Part shown: positions 16,746-24,963 of the stretch, piece by piece
Numbering within the stretch: position 1 is the first letter of the stretch
Layout: the number at the start of each line of letters is the position of its first letter
NCBI GenBank assembly: GCA_964472565.1
Contig: CAYYNB010000033.1
Coordinates: forward strand, 1-43,371
DNA: 43,371 bases
Direction: 5' to 3'
From: DATAMF01 sp964472565
GTDB lineage: Bacteria > Chloroflexota > Anaerolineae > Aggregatilineales > Aggregatilineaceae
Made by a program: the position numbers and the translations under genes
Notes under the pieces: generated by a model
The model's input: only the letters and a program-made list of their open reading frames with translations
The model's database searches: none
Told to the model about the DNA's origin: nothing

Positions 16746-17798
16746 GTGAACGATCTTTATTTTGATGAGAAACAGATCATTGATTTTTTGACCGGCCTAC
16801 TTCATACGCCCAGCCCGACGGGATATTACACGGAAGCCATCGCTTATGTGGAAAGTGCGTTTCAGTCCCTCGGAATTGAGAATTTGATCATGCAGCGGCT
16901 GCCGAAAGGCGCGTTGGTGATTACGTGGCCCGGCGAACAGGATGACGCGCCGCGCGGGTTAACGGCTCATATTGACACGCTCGGTTTTATGGTGAAAGAG
17001 ATTAAGCCCAACGGGCGGCTGCGGCTGTCGATGGTGGGCAGTTATATGTGGAATGCGGTGGAGTTTGAGGGCGTCACGGTGCAGACCTATGACGGGCAGC
17101 GCTACCGGGGCACCATTTTGCCAGTCAAAGCGAGTGTTCATATTCACCGAGACGCGCGTGATCTGCCGCGCACCGATGACACAATGGAAGTGCGGCTGGA
17201 TGCGCGGACATCGAATGCCGAAGAAACCCGCGCACTGGGGATTGACGTGGGGGATTTTGTGTTTGTGGATCCGCGCGTTGAAGTGACGGATACGGGCTTT
17301 ATCCGTTCGCGCCACCTGGATGATAAAGCGGGTGTGGCCGCGATCTATGGCGCTTTCCTGGCGATCCAAACCACGGGACAGCGCCCGACACAAACGATTA
17401 CGGTGGTGATCGCTAATTATGAAGAAGTCGGGCACGGCGCAACGGCGGGTTTTCCGGCAGATTTGCAGGAACTCGTGTCGATTGATATGGCGGCGGTGGG
17501 CAACGGGCAAAACTCGGATGAGTTCAGCGTGGGAATCTGTGTCAAAGACAGCGGCGGCCCCTATGATATTCAACTGGTACGGAAGCTGCGGACATTGGCC
17601 GATCAAGCCCAGATTCCGTATAAACTGGACATCTATCCTTTCTACGGCTCGGACGGGGAAGCCTATTGGCAGGCGGGCGGCGCGGCACAGGTGGCGCTGT
17701 TTGGTCCAGGGGTGGATGCATCGCACGCCTACGAGCGCACGCACCAGGACAGTCTGCTGCATTCGGCGCATCTGACCGCGCGTTTCCTGCTGTCGTGA
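16746..17798 (+). CDS. M42-family metallo-aminopeptidase
   Basis: This 350-residue protein fits the M42 (FrvX/glutamyl aminopeptidase) family of di-zinc cytosolic peptidases. Visible metal and catalytic residues are H75 and D77 in AHIDTLG, D192 in RHLDDKAG, E226/E227 in YEEVGHGA, D247 in SIDMAAVG, and a C-terminal HAYERTH (327-333). The start was taken as GTG 16746 because a strong GGAGGGGGA precedes it by 4-5 bases and the conserved region begins right after. It opens a run of five same-strand genes with short gaps or overlaps. Confidence 0.9.
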   Translation: MNDLYFDEKQIIDFLTGLLHTPSPTGYYTEAIAYVESAFQSLGIENLIMQRLPKGALVITWPGEQDDAPRGLTAHIDTLGFMVKEIKPNGRLRLSMVGSYMWNAVEFEGVTVQTYDGQRYRGTILPVKASVHIHRDARDLPRTDDTMEVRLDARTSNAEETRALGIDVGDFVFVDPRVEVTDTGFIRSRHLDDKAGVAAIYGAFLAIQTTGQRPTQTITVVIANYEEVGHGATAGFPADLQELVSIDMAAVGNGQNSDEFSVGICVKDSGGPYDIQLVRKLRTLADQAQIPYKLDIYPFYGSDGEAYWQAGGAAQVALFGPGVDASHAYERTHQDSLLHSAHLTARFLLS

Positions 17799-17811
17799 AT
17801 GAGGAGAACTA

Positions 17812-18561
17812 ATGACCATACGCGGTGTTTTGTTTGATCTGGGTGGTACACTGCTGCATTACACACCTGAAGGCAAAAAATGGGAAGATGCGGAAAAAAT
17901 CGGCGCATTGGGGGTGTATAAACGCTTGCTGGAACACCAGCACAGTCTGCCGCCGGAAGCCGAAGCGCTGGACAAAGCCTGGACCTATGCGTTTGCGCTG
18001 TGGAATAACCTGGATGCGTATGATGTCAAGCAATTGAAACTCAACTACCAACTGATCAAAGTCGCCGAGCAGTGGGGGATTCACAACCTCGCGCCAGAAT
18101 TGGCCGAGTCGCTGGCAGATGCTTATATGGAAGCCTTCCGGTCTCATGTGCGCCCGACGGATGGCGCGCTCGAAACGCTGCAAATGTTAAAAGCGCAGGG
18201 ATACCGAATTGGCCTGATTTCAAATACGATCTGGCCTGGCAAGGCACATCTTGAACACATGGATTATTTTGGGCTGCTGCCCTACTGCGATGATACCATT
18301 TTTTCGGCGGATACTGACGCCTGGAAACCTCACGCTGCTGTGTTCGAGATGGGATTAAAACATCTGAATCTACAGGCCGATGAAGCGGTCTTTGTGGGCG
18401 ACAGCCTGTATTTTGATGTGTGGGGAGCCAAACAGTCGGGAATCCGCGCGGTGTGGATTGAACAGCCTGATCCCTGGCTGCCGGATGGTATTCAGGTAGT
18501 GCCGGATGCCAGCATCAAGCGACTGCCGGAATTGATTGATGTCGTGGATGGCTGGCAATGA
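17812..18561 (+). CDS. HAD-superfamily hydrolase with altered motif I
   Basis: This 249-residue protein has a helical cap and the HAD core: motif I FDLGGT (D9-T13), motif II Ser137 in LISNT, motif III Lys172 in DAWKPH, and motif IV GDSLYFD (D197, D202). Phosphatases of this class usually read DxDGT; here the second aspartate is glycine (position 11), which removes the general acid/base. Such variants exist in the superfamily and may be dehalogenase-like, mutase-like or slow phosphatases. GAGGAG precedes the ATG at 17812. Its stop overlaps the next start (ATGA). Confidence 0.88.
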   Translation: MTIRGVLFDLGGTLLHYTPEGKKWEDAEKIGALGVYKRLLEHQHSLPPEAEALDKAWTYAFALWNNLDAYDVKQLKLNYQLIKVAEQWGIHNLAPELAESLADAYMEAFRSHVRPTDGALETLQMLKAQGYRIGLISNTIWPGKAHLEHMDYFGLLPYCDDTIFSADTDAWKPHAAVFEMGLKHLNLQADEAVFVGDSLYFDVWGAKQSGIRAVWIEQPDPWLPDGIQVVPDASIKRLPELIDVVDGWQ

Positions 18562-19295
18562 CAAAAACGGATGATCCGCTTGATCAGTTGCCCGGCATGC
18601 CGAAACGCCCCTCGGAAGTCGTGCTTCCGCGCCGGATTCCGGTCTGGTTGATTCTGGCCGTTGTCCTGGTCGTATTAGGAGCAGCGGGTGGGCTGTGGTA
18701 CTTTTTCTGGCCGCTGGATGCGCCTGTTCCAGCGGGTGTCAAAACACATTATGCCAACCTGGAAAGGGGTACGACGGAAGATGGCTTTCCCCGGCTGGGA
18801 TCGGCTGATGCACCGGTTGTGATCGAAAATTTTACGAGCTACGCCTGCCCGCACTGCCGCAATTTTCATGAAGAGCGGTTGGATGATCTGCTGGATGAAA
18901 TCGTGGCGGGAGATGTCCAGTTTGTGTTGATCCCGATTACCACCATTGGCCCTGGCGCAGAAAACGCGGCAGAAGCAGCGATGTGTGCGGGAGAACAAGG
19001 GATGTTCTGGGAAATGAGTGATGCCCTATTCGACTGGCAGGAGCGCTATACCCTGCGGGCGTTTGATGGGCGGCGGCTGGAAAAAGGCGCAGAGAATTTA
19101 GGATTAGACCGCACAGCTTTCGCGGAATGTATGGATCAGCAAAATCCAGTGCTGGAGCGCGCTTTGACGACGTTCCGCCAGCGGGGATTGAAGGGCACCC
19201 CGACATTCTTTATTAATGGCTCAGAATTAGCCGATTTTGCCCAATTGGAGAATTTGAGCAACCTGGCAGACCAACTGCGTAAAGAGGACGAATGA
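18558..19295 (+). CDS. membrane-anchored DsbA-family thiol oxidoreductase
   Basis: This 245-residue protein has a cytoplasmic N-terminus, one membrane helix at about 28-50, and an outward thioredoxin/DsbA-type domain with the active site CPHC (97-100) and the cis-proline loop GTPTFF (213-218). It likely forms or rearranges disulfides in exported proteins, or protects exported cysteines. Two extra cysteines (143 and 191) could form a second pair. It is translationally coupled to the HAD gene before and the M19 dipeptidase after through ATGA overlaps. Confidence 0.92.
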   Translation: MTKTDDPLDQLPGMPKRPSEVVLPRRIPVWLILAVVLVVLGAAGGLWYFFWPLDAPVPAGVKTHYANLERGTTEDGFPRLGSADAPVVIENFTSYACPHCRNFHEERLDDLLDEIVAGDVQFVLIPITTIGPGAENAAEAAMCAGEQGMFWEMSDALFDWQERYTLRAFDGRRLEKGAENLGLDRTAFAECMDQQNPVLERALTTFRQRGLKGTPTFFINGSELADFAQLENLSNLADQLRKEDE

Positions 19296-20380
19296 CCGAT
19301 ATTGTCGTGGATGCGCACCTCGATGTAGCCTGGAATTATTTGAATCATGGGCGCGAATTCACACGCAGCGCGTGGGATAAACGCCGCCGCGAGACAGACC
19401 CCATCCTGCTGGCGCATTACGGGTATTCGATGGTAGGGCTGCCGGAACTGCTGTTGGGACGGGTAGCGGTGTTTGGCGCGGCCATTTTTACCTCGCCCGC
19501 TGCGCATGTGATGTATCCCGACGAGCGGATTTTTTATAAAACGCCGGAAGAAGCGTATCGTCAGGGTAAGCGGCAGATGGATTTTTATCATCAACTGGCC
19601 GACGAAAACGAACAGATCCGGCTGATCCAATCCAAAGCCGATCTGGATGCGGTGTTAGCCACCTGGAAAGATGGCACACAGTTGTCTGATCACCGGGTCG
19701 GGATGATGCTGCTGCTCGAAGGAGCTGATCCGATTCTGGAACCCGCGCAAGTCGAAGAATGGTACGCGGCGGGACTGCGTATCATCGGCCCGGCGTGGAG
19801 TCAAACGCGCTACAGCGGCGGGACACTGGCGGTAGGGCCGCTGACCGACCTGGGGCGCGAACTGCTTGACGTGATGATGTCATTCGGGATGATTCTTGAT
19901 CTGGCGCATATGGCCCCCGAAGCGGCATTTGAAGCGCTGGACCGGTATGAAGGGCCGCTGTTTGCCAGCCACGCCAATCCGCTGCGCTTTCGCAAAGATC
20001 GCCCGGATCGCAATTTGTCGGATGATCTCATTGGCGGCATTGCGGAACGGGATGGGGTGGTCGGAATCGTGCCGTTTAATTTGTTTTTAGCACAGGGGTG
20101 GACCAGAGGAGATCGCCGGGATGTGACCTCGATGGATACGGTGATCGCGGCGATTGATCATGTCTGTCAGGTGACGGGCAGCGCCCGGCATGTGGGGATT
20201 GGGAGCGATTTCGACGGCGGATTTGGCAGCGAATCGGTGCCGGTGGGGTTTGAAACATCAGCCGATCTGCTCCAGATTGGGCGGGCGTTGGCGGCGAAGG
20301 GGTATGCGCCGGACCATGTATCGGCTATACTGAGCGGGAATTTTCTGCGCGTGCTGCGGGCGGGACTGCCCGACAAGTGA
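19292..20380 (+). CDS. M19-family membrane dipeptidase-like zinc peptidase
   Basis: This 362-residue TIM-barrel enzyme matches the renal dipeptidase (M19) family. Zinc ligands are visible as H9 and D11 in DAHLDV, E143 in LLEGADP, H206 in LAHM, H227 in ASHANP, and D306 in GIGSDFDGG. It would cleave dipeptides, possibly including D-residue or cell-wall derived ones. There is no signal peptide, so it is probably cytoplasmic. With the M42 peptidase it suggests a peptide-recycling theme in this operon, though the operon role is inference. Confidence 0.92.
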   Translation: MTDIVVDAHLDVAWNYLNHGREFTRSAWDKRRRETDPILLAHYGYSMVGLPELLLGRVAVFGAAIFTSPAAHVMYPDERIFYKTPEEAYRQGKRQMDFYHQLADENEQIRLIQSKADLDAVLATWKDGTQLSDHRVGMMLLLEGADPILEPAQVEEWYAAGLRIIGPAWSQTRYSGGTLAVGPLTDLGRELLDVMMSFGMILDLAHMAPEAAFEALDRYEGPLFASHANPLRFRKDRPDRNLSDDLIGGIAERDGVVGIVPFNLFLAQGWTRGDRRDVTSMDTVIAAIDHVCQVTGSARHVGIGSDFDGGFGSESVPVGFETSADLLQIGRALAAKGYAPDHVSAILSGNFLRVLRAGLPDK

Positions 20381-20384
20381 TCCT

Positions 20385-20897
20385 ATGGAACGCTATGTAC
20401 AGGTCAGTATTACGATCAGCGTGTTGGGTATTGTCATCGCGCTGATCGGATTGTTCCCCGGCATTGTTGGTCTGAACACCACCGAAGGGGTTGGCGTCTT
20501 GCAGGTGTTGGTCCTGTTGCTGGGCTTCACCCTGCTGTTCAGCGGCGCATATATCTTTGCACGGCAGGCTTTTTATCCTGGTCAGCCGAACACCCTGGCG
20601 CAGGATGTGGGTGTCCGCCTGACGCTGACCGGGCTGTTGATCGCGGCGGCAGCAGGCCTGGCCGATGTGCTCGGTTTTGGAAGCCACCCGCCTACCGAGA
20701 CTGAACGGCCCTTGCTGGGCAATCTGCAAGCAGTCGCGCTAATCGGCGGGCTGGTGATCGCGTCTGCCGGAATTATCGTGTTTGCGCTGATCGGTCCTTC
20801 TACCAAAGAAGAAAAGGCGGAGGAAGCAGGCGAAATACCACCTACTCCACCGCCTGCACCCGACGAAGCGCCAATTGTTGATGTTTCGCCCGATTAA
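20385..20897 (+). CDS. four-helix membrane protein of unknown function
   Basis: This 170-residue protein has hydrophobic segments at about 8-28, 40-60, 80-97 and 113-137, and an acidic, proline-rich tail (EEKAEEAGEIPPTPPPAP) that should be cytoplasmic. I do not recognise the family. It starts 4 bases after the M19 gene and has only a weak SD, suggesting coupled translation. Its TAA overlaps the stop of the converging M50-like gene by 4 bases. Confidence 0.78.
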   Translation: MERYVQVSITISVLGIVIALIGLFPGIVGLNTTEGVGVLQVLVLLLGFTLLFSGAYIFARQAFYPGQPNTLAQDVGVRLTLTGLLIAAAAGLADVLGFGSHPPTETERPLLGNLQAVALIGGLVIASAGIIVFALIGPSTKEEKAEEAGEIPPTPPPAPDEAPIVDVSPD

Positions 20898-21793
20898 GCC
20901 TGCTGCGCGGGGGTCGTTTTTTCCTGCTGCCAGGGCTTGATCAGGGTGTAGAACACGGCAGTGCCAAAGATAATGGCATCCAGTACGATCCACAGCAACG
21001 CCCAAAACGCTGCTATACCGCCATATTCGTTTGCCATCGAAGCGGCATCGTTGTGCGGCATCATCGAGCGGGGCATGGTCACGATTCGCAGCAAAACCCA
21101 CGAGTCGCTGATGGCTTGCAGGCCCGTCATAAAAGCCAGGAAATACAACACAACCAGCACGAGATCCCGCCGCGCACGGAAGCCGAGATAGGCGAGCAGT
21201 AGGGCGCTGACGAGGCCCACGATCACGGTGAGCGCGTTGTTTTCGCCGGTAAAGACCGTCAGCAGCAGGCCGCTCAAGGCCAGCACGCCAAACCCGGCAT
21301 AGCGGCCATTATCGGTCTGTTGGGTGAGAATTAAATAAAGCGCACCGATAATCACAACCGCGAGAATGATCGTTTCAAAAAGGGCGAGATTGGACAGCCG
21401 GACGCCGGAATAGAGCAGGGTCAGGAAGCCGATCAAAAAGCCAAGCCCCACCGCGATAGTGCCCGGTTTGCGCGAACGGTTGGCCAGCGCCAGCAGCACC
21501 GCGCCAAAGATAGCGGTACCAAGATAGCCAGCGGGAATGATCAAAAAGCGCCAGCCGCCGGACGTCAGCGCCAAACCTGCGCCGCTGCTTTCGACACGGA
21601 ACCCGCCAAAATCGCCCCCCGTAAGGACCGCTGTCGTACCGTGCCCCAATTCGTGGATCATGGTGACAAACAGACGCAGCGGATAGGTCAAAAAAGCCAG
21701 TCCGTGCATCTGCCATAAGACCAGCGCGATCACAAAGGCAATAACCGCCAGCGTCAGATCGCGGCGGGGACTCGTATCCAGTTGATCAGCCAT
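20894..21793 (-). CDS. M50-like membrane metalloprotease
   Basis: This 299-residue polytopic protein has HELGH at 47-51 in its second hydrophobic segment, the zinc site of site-2/M50 type peptidases, and fits the M50B-like group. GYLGTAIFGAVLLALANR supports a membrane-embedded core of eight or so helices. The ATG at 21793 is chosen since AAGGAG lies 5 bases upstream; the GTG two codons earlier abuts that site. Whether it is an active protease is not shown: the second-half LDG-type zinc ligand of classical site-2 proteases is not obvious. Confidence 0.82.
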   Translation of the reverse strand: MADQLDTSPRRDLTLAVIAFVIALVLWQMHGLAFLTYPLRLFVTMIHELGHGTTAVLTGGDFGGFRVESSGAGLALTSGGWRFLIIPAGYLGTAIFGAVLLALANRSRKPGTIAVGLGFLIGFLTLLYSGVRLSNLALFETIILAVVIIGALYLILTQQTDNGRYAGFGVLALSGLLLTVFTGENNALTVIVGLVSALLLAYLGFRARRDLVLVVLYFLAFMTGLQAISDSWVLLRIVTMPRSMMPHNDAASMANEYGGIAAFWALLWIVLDAIIFGTAVFYTLIKPWQQEKTTPAQQA

Positions 21794-21855
21794 AGCCACT
21801 CCTTGTCACAAACGCTACAATAATGCGCCGCGCTTAACCAGCGAAAGGATAACCG

Positions 21856-22740
21856 ATGACAAGCGAAACAATCCGGTTTGGAACAGTAGGCGCGCCCCAA
21901 ACCGCTCCCAAAGCCACTACGCCTGCCGCGATTGAGTATATCCGGCTGTTGGGCATGGATCATCTGGAAATCGCCTGGGTGCAAAGCGTGCGCGTGTCGG
22001 ATGAAACGTGCAGCCAGATTGCGGCAACTGCGCTTAAACATCACGTGACGCTGAGCGTTCATGCGCCCTATTATATCAATCTGAACAGCCAGACTGCCGA
22101 ACTGATGCAAAAAAGCGATGAGCGGCTGCTGGCCGCTGCACGCAAGGGTTGGGCGGCTGGCGCACATGATATTGTGTTTCATCCTGGATCATACCACAAC
22201 CAACCTTCTGAACATGTTTACGAACGAGCGAAAGAGAAGTTGCTCGAAATTCGGGAGATTCTGGATGCTGAGGGAAATGGCGTCACGCTGCGCCCGGAAA
22301 CGATGGGCAAATCGGCCATGTTTGGAGCGCTGGGCGAGGTGATCCAGTTAAGCCGCGATATTCCCGGCGTGCTGCCCTGCATCGATTTTGCACATCTGCA
22401 TGCCCGCGCCGGAGATGGCACGATGAACAGCTATGATGAATTCGCGGCAGTGTTCGAGGCGGTCAAAACGCAACTTGGACAGGAAGCCCTGGAAAAAATC
22501 CATATTCACCTGTCGGGCATTGCGTACAGCGCGAAGGGCGAGCGCCATCATCTGCCGCTGAACGAGGCAGATCTACGTTACCGGGAACTGCTGCAAGCGC
22601 TGGTGGATTACGGTGTGCGGGGATCGATTGCCGTCGAAGCGCCGAATCCTTTTCATGTGGCGGATGCGCTGACACTGCAAGCTACCTACCGCCGCCTGAT
22701 TGATTTGGGCCAGGACGAGGTGAGCGGCGAGGAATCGTAG
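21856..22740 (+). CDS. endonuclease IV-like TIM-barrel enzyme
   Basis: This 294-residue protein resembles the AP endonuclease IV / xylose isomerase-like TIM-barrel family, which cuts DNA at abasic sites using three metal ions. Likely metal-ligand segments are HAPYYINLNS (H69), FHPGS (H109), RPETMG, CIDFAHLHAR, HLSGIAYSAKGERHHLPL and VEAPN. It is closer to the archaeal-type, shorter forms than to E. coli Nfo. AAGGA lies 8 bases before the ATG. If the repair role is right, it would act after the uracil glycosylase found upstream; a sugar-phosphate isomerase is the alternative. Confidence 0.8.
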   Translation: MTSETIRFGTVGAPQTAPKATTPAAIEYIRLLGMDHLEIAWVQSVRVSDETCSQIAATALKHHVTLSVHAPYYINLNSQTAELMQKSDERLLAAARKGWAAGAHDIVFHPGSYHNQPSEHVYERAKEKLLEIREILDAEGNGVTLRPETMGKSAMFGALGEVIQLSRDIPGVLPCIDFAHLHARAGDGTMNSYDEFAAVFEAVKTQLGQEALEKIHIHLSGIAYSAKGERHHLPLNEADLRYRELLQALVDYGVRGSIAVEAPNPFHVADALTLQATYRRLIDLGQDEVSGEES

Positions 22741-22749
22741 GGTAAGCGT

Positions 22750-22778
22750 TTGGTCTTCGCCGGGGAGAACGGTATTAT
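22750..22778 (+). promoter_or_regulatory. candidate promoter for the FGE-domain gene
   Basis: TTGGTC (22750-22755) and TATTAT (22773-22778) are separated by 17 bases, 44 bases before the chosen ATG. The -10 matches five of six positions. Confidence 0.6.
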
Positions 22779-22821
22779 AGGAGCGGCTCAGGGCCGAAAA
22801 AAGAGTGAGGAGTTCGGGAAT

Positions 22822-24378
22822 ATGAAAGATAACTATGGAAGCCTGCGCCGCAAGACACGAGACTCAGGCTGGCAGTGGATGATGGTCGGCCTGGTAATAG
22901 GCTTGATGTCTGCGTTGGTTGTTTGTGTAGGATTATACGCGATGGAAGAAATCCGTTTTCCGTCGCTGGAAGATGATGATAGCTCCGATAAGGCTGCTGA
23001 GGTTCAGATTGTGCCAAATGATACCGAAATTGCGGCGGTAGGGATGCAGCAGCAGACGGCAGTCGCGCAGCAGGTCCAGGCAACGGTGGATGCGCTGGCC
23101 ACATCGAACGCCGGCACGCAGAGTGCGGTAGTTCCTGTTGTGACTACCCCAGCGCCGGTAGCCGTCGATCCGACGTTGACACCTACCGGTTTGCCCGATG
23201 TCAACCAGATGCCGCAAGCCACGCCGAGTCCGACTTCAGGAGCCGCGAGTGCGCCTCAGGTCACGCCTACACCTGGCACCGATACGGGGGTACAGATGAC
23301 GGCCCCGTTGACCGAGGAAACGCCGATTGCTGACATTGGCACACCAATGGAACCGTTAGGACTGCCCCAGGCGGCTGAAATTCCCGCCGTTCTGAAAGAC
23401 GTAGCCACCACGATGGTGAATGTGGACGGCGGAACTTATATGATGGGAACAACCCAGGATGAGGCGCTTCAGGCCATGGACGAATGCGCCCTATATGGCA
23501 AAACCTGCGATGATTTAAGCTGGGTCCAAGACTCCACTCCCACTCACCAGGTTACAGTAAACCCCTTTCAGATCGAATTGTACGAAGTGACAGTTACTCA
23601 GTATGTGGCTTTCCTGAATTGGATGGGACCAAACAGCCATAAAACTGGCTGTCAGGGGAATCCCTGTGTGATGACAACCGCCGAGCAAGAAGGAAGCTAT
23701 ATCGGGTTTGATGGCACGACGTATAGTGTCGTTAATCCCACCTTCTTCAGCGATTTTCCCATTACGTTTGTGACGTGGTACGGGGCCGAAGAATACTGCT
23801 CCGCGTTGGGCCGCCGCCTGCCCACCGAGGCGGAATGGGAACGCGCCGCGCGTGGCCCTCAGAACTTTACCTATCCCTGGGGATTCGCGTTTGACACCAC
23901 GCTCGCCAGTTCATCGATCACTGATCCCAAAGGCACAGTAGCCGTGGACAGTTTCGCTACCGGGATCAGCCCCTATGGGGTTTATAATATGGCGGGTAAT
24001 GTGGCTGAATGGGTTGAAGACTGGTATCAATCCAATTATTACAGCGAAGCAGCTCAGGCTCCGCAGTCGAATCCGACTGGTCCGCTGGGGGGCACCGAAA
24101 AGGTGCTGCGCGGTGGTAGCTGGGACACGATCCCGCTGTTTTTGCGCGCGGTTCATCGGATGAGCGCTACGCCATCGAATCCGACGGCATCCTATGGTTT
24201 CCGCTGCGCGGCAGATGCCTCGACGACTACCCCGATTGTGCCCGCTACAACCACTGGTGGATCGGGGGGCGCAACGCCGCTGCCGGGTGGCGCGCCAACG
24301 CTTCCGGCTGTACCAACGGATTTACCCGCTCCCACAAACACACCGAGCGGCCCGACCCCGACACTCTCGCCGCAATAA
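22822..24378 (+). CDS. membrane-anchored FGE-sulfatase (SUMF1) domain protein
   Basis: This 518-residue protein has an N-terminal anchor helix (about 19-40), a Pro/Thr/Ala-rich extracellular linker (about 110-195), and a formylglycine-generating-enzyme-like domain (about 200-470). The domain signatures are VNVDGGTYMMGTT, ELYEVTVTQYVAFLNW, LPTEAEWERAARG, YNMAGNVAEWVEDWY, VLRGGSWD and YGFRCA. A second Pro/Thr-rich tail closes it. The catalytic cysteine pair of true FGE near the C-terminal end of the domain is not evident, so a structural or carbohydrate-related role is more likely than sulfatase activation. ATG 22822 follows GAGGAG by 10 bases; the frame is open from 22750 but lacks an SD there. 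Confidence 0.88.
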   Translation: MKDNYGSLRRKTRDSGWQWMMVGLVIGLMSALVVCVGLYAMEEIRFPSLEDDDSSDKAAEVQIVPNDTEIAAVGMQQQTAVAQQVQATVDALATSNAGTQSAVVPVVTTPAPVAVDPTLTPTGLPDVNQMPQATPSPTSGAASAPQVTPTPGTDTGVQMTAPLTEETPIADIGTPMEPLGLPQAAEIPAVLKDVATTMVNVDGGTYMMGTTQDEALQAMDECALYGKTCDDLSWVQDSTPTHQVTVNPFQIELYEVTVTQYVAFLNWMGPNSHKTGCQGNPCVMTTAEQEGSYIGFDGTTYSVVNPTFFSDFPITFVTWYGAEEYCSALGRRLPTEAEWERAARGPQNFTYPWGFAFDTTLASSSITDPKGTVAVDSFATGISPYGVYNMAGNVAEWVEDWYQSNYYSEAAQAPQSNPTGPLGGTEKVLRGGSWDTIPLFLRAVHRMSATPSNPTASYGFRCAADASTTTPIVPATTTGGSGGATPLPGGAPTLPAVPTDLPAPTNTPSGPTPTLSPQ

Positions 24379-24385
24379 AGTTCCA

Positions 24386-24414
24386 TGAGGCCCTGTTATC
24401 AACGCAGGGCCTCA
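24386..24414 (+). terminator. intrinsic terminator
   Basis: Ten-pair GC-rich stem (24386-24395 with 24405-24414, nine-base loop) followed by CTTTATTTT, starting 8 bases after the FGE-domain gene. Confidence 0.9.
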
Positions 24415-24437
24415 CTTTATTTTAAACTCCCTTGCGC

Positions 24438-24443
24438 TATAAT
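24438..24443 (+). promoter_or_regulatory. -10 element for rpiB-tal/pgi
   Basis: A perfect TATAAT at 24438-24443 lies 38 bases before rpiB. The -35 region overlaps the T-tract of the preceding terminator and matches poorly. Confidence 0.5.
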
Positions 24444-24481
24444 TTGCCGACAGGCAAGGCTGCAATTAAGGACGCATTGCA

Positions 24482-24940
24482 ATGAAATTAGCTATCGGTT
24501 CTGATCATGCGGGGTTTCCCCTTAAAATAATTCTTGAGGAATACCTTCAAGGGCATGAATTGATTGATGTCGGCGTGAACACCGCCGACACCGCAGTGGA
24601 TTACCCTGATTTTGCTGAAGCGGTCTGCCGCAAAGTGCTGAATGGCGAGGCAGAACGCGGTATTGTGGTCTGTGGCAGTGGCGTGGGCGCATGTATCACG
24701 GCGAACAAGATTCCCGGCATCTATGCGAGCCTGTGCCATGATACCTATTCCGCCCACCAGGGCGTGGAACATGACAATATGAACGTTATATGCCTGGGAA
24801 GCCGGATTGTGGGCGCAGCGCTGGCGCAGGAAATTGTGGATGCTTTTATCAGGGCGCGCTTTGAATCGGAACAAGAGCGGCATATGCGGCGGCACCAGAA
24901 AGTTTTGGCTATAGAACGGGCGGGGATCGCTCGTCACTAA
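24482..24940 (+). CDS. rpiB: ribose-5-phosphate isomerase B
   Basis: RpiB interconverts ribose 5-phosphate and ribulose 5-phosphate. The product of 152 residues shows GSDHAGF (7-13), the CGSGVGACITANK loop with the catalytic cysteine, CHDTYSAHQGVEHDN and NVICLGSRIVG. AAGGA lies about 9 bases before the ATG. The fused tal-pgi gene begins 23 bases after its stop, so the two form a sugar-phosphate operon joining the non-oxidative pentose phosphate pathway to glycolysis. Confidence 0.96.
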   Translation: MKLAIGSDHAGFPLKIILEEYLQGHELIDVGVNTADTAVDYPDFAEAVCRKVLNGEAERGIVVCGSGVGACITANKIPGIYASLCHDTYSAHQGVEHDNMNVICLGSRIVGAALAQEIVDAFIRARFESEQERHMRRHQKVLAIERAGIARH

Positions 24941-24963
24941 TTGGTTCTGTGGGAGAGATTTGA

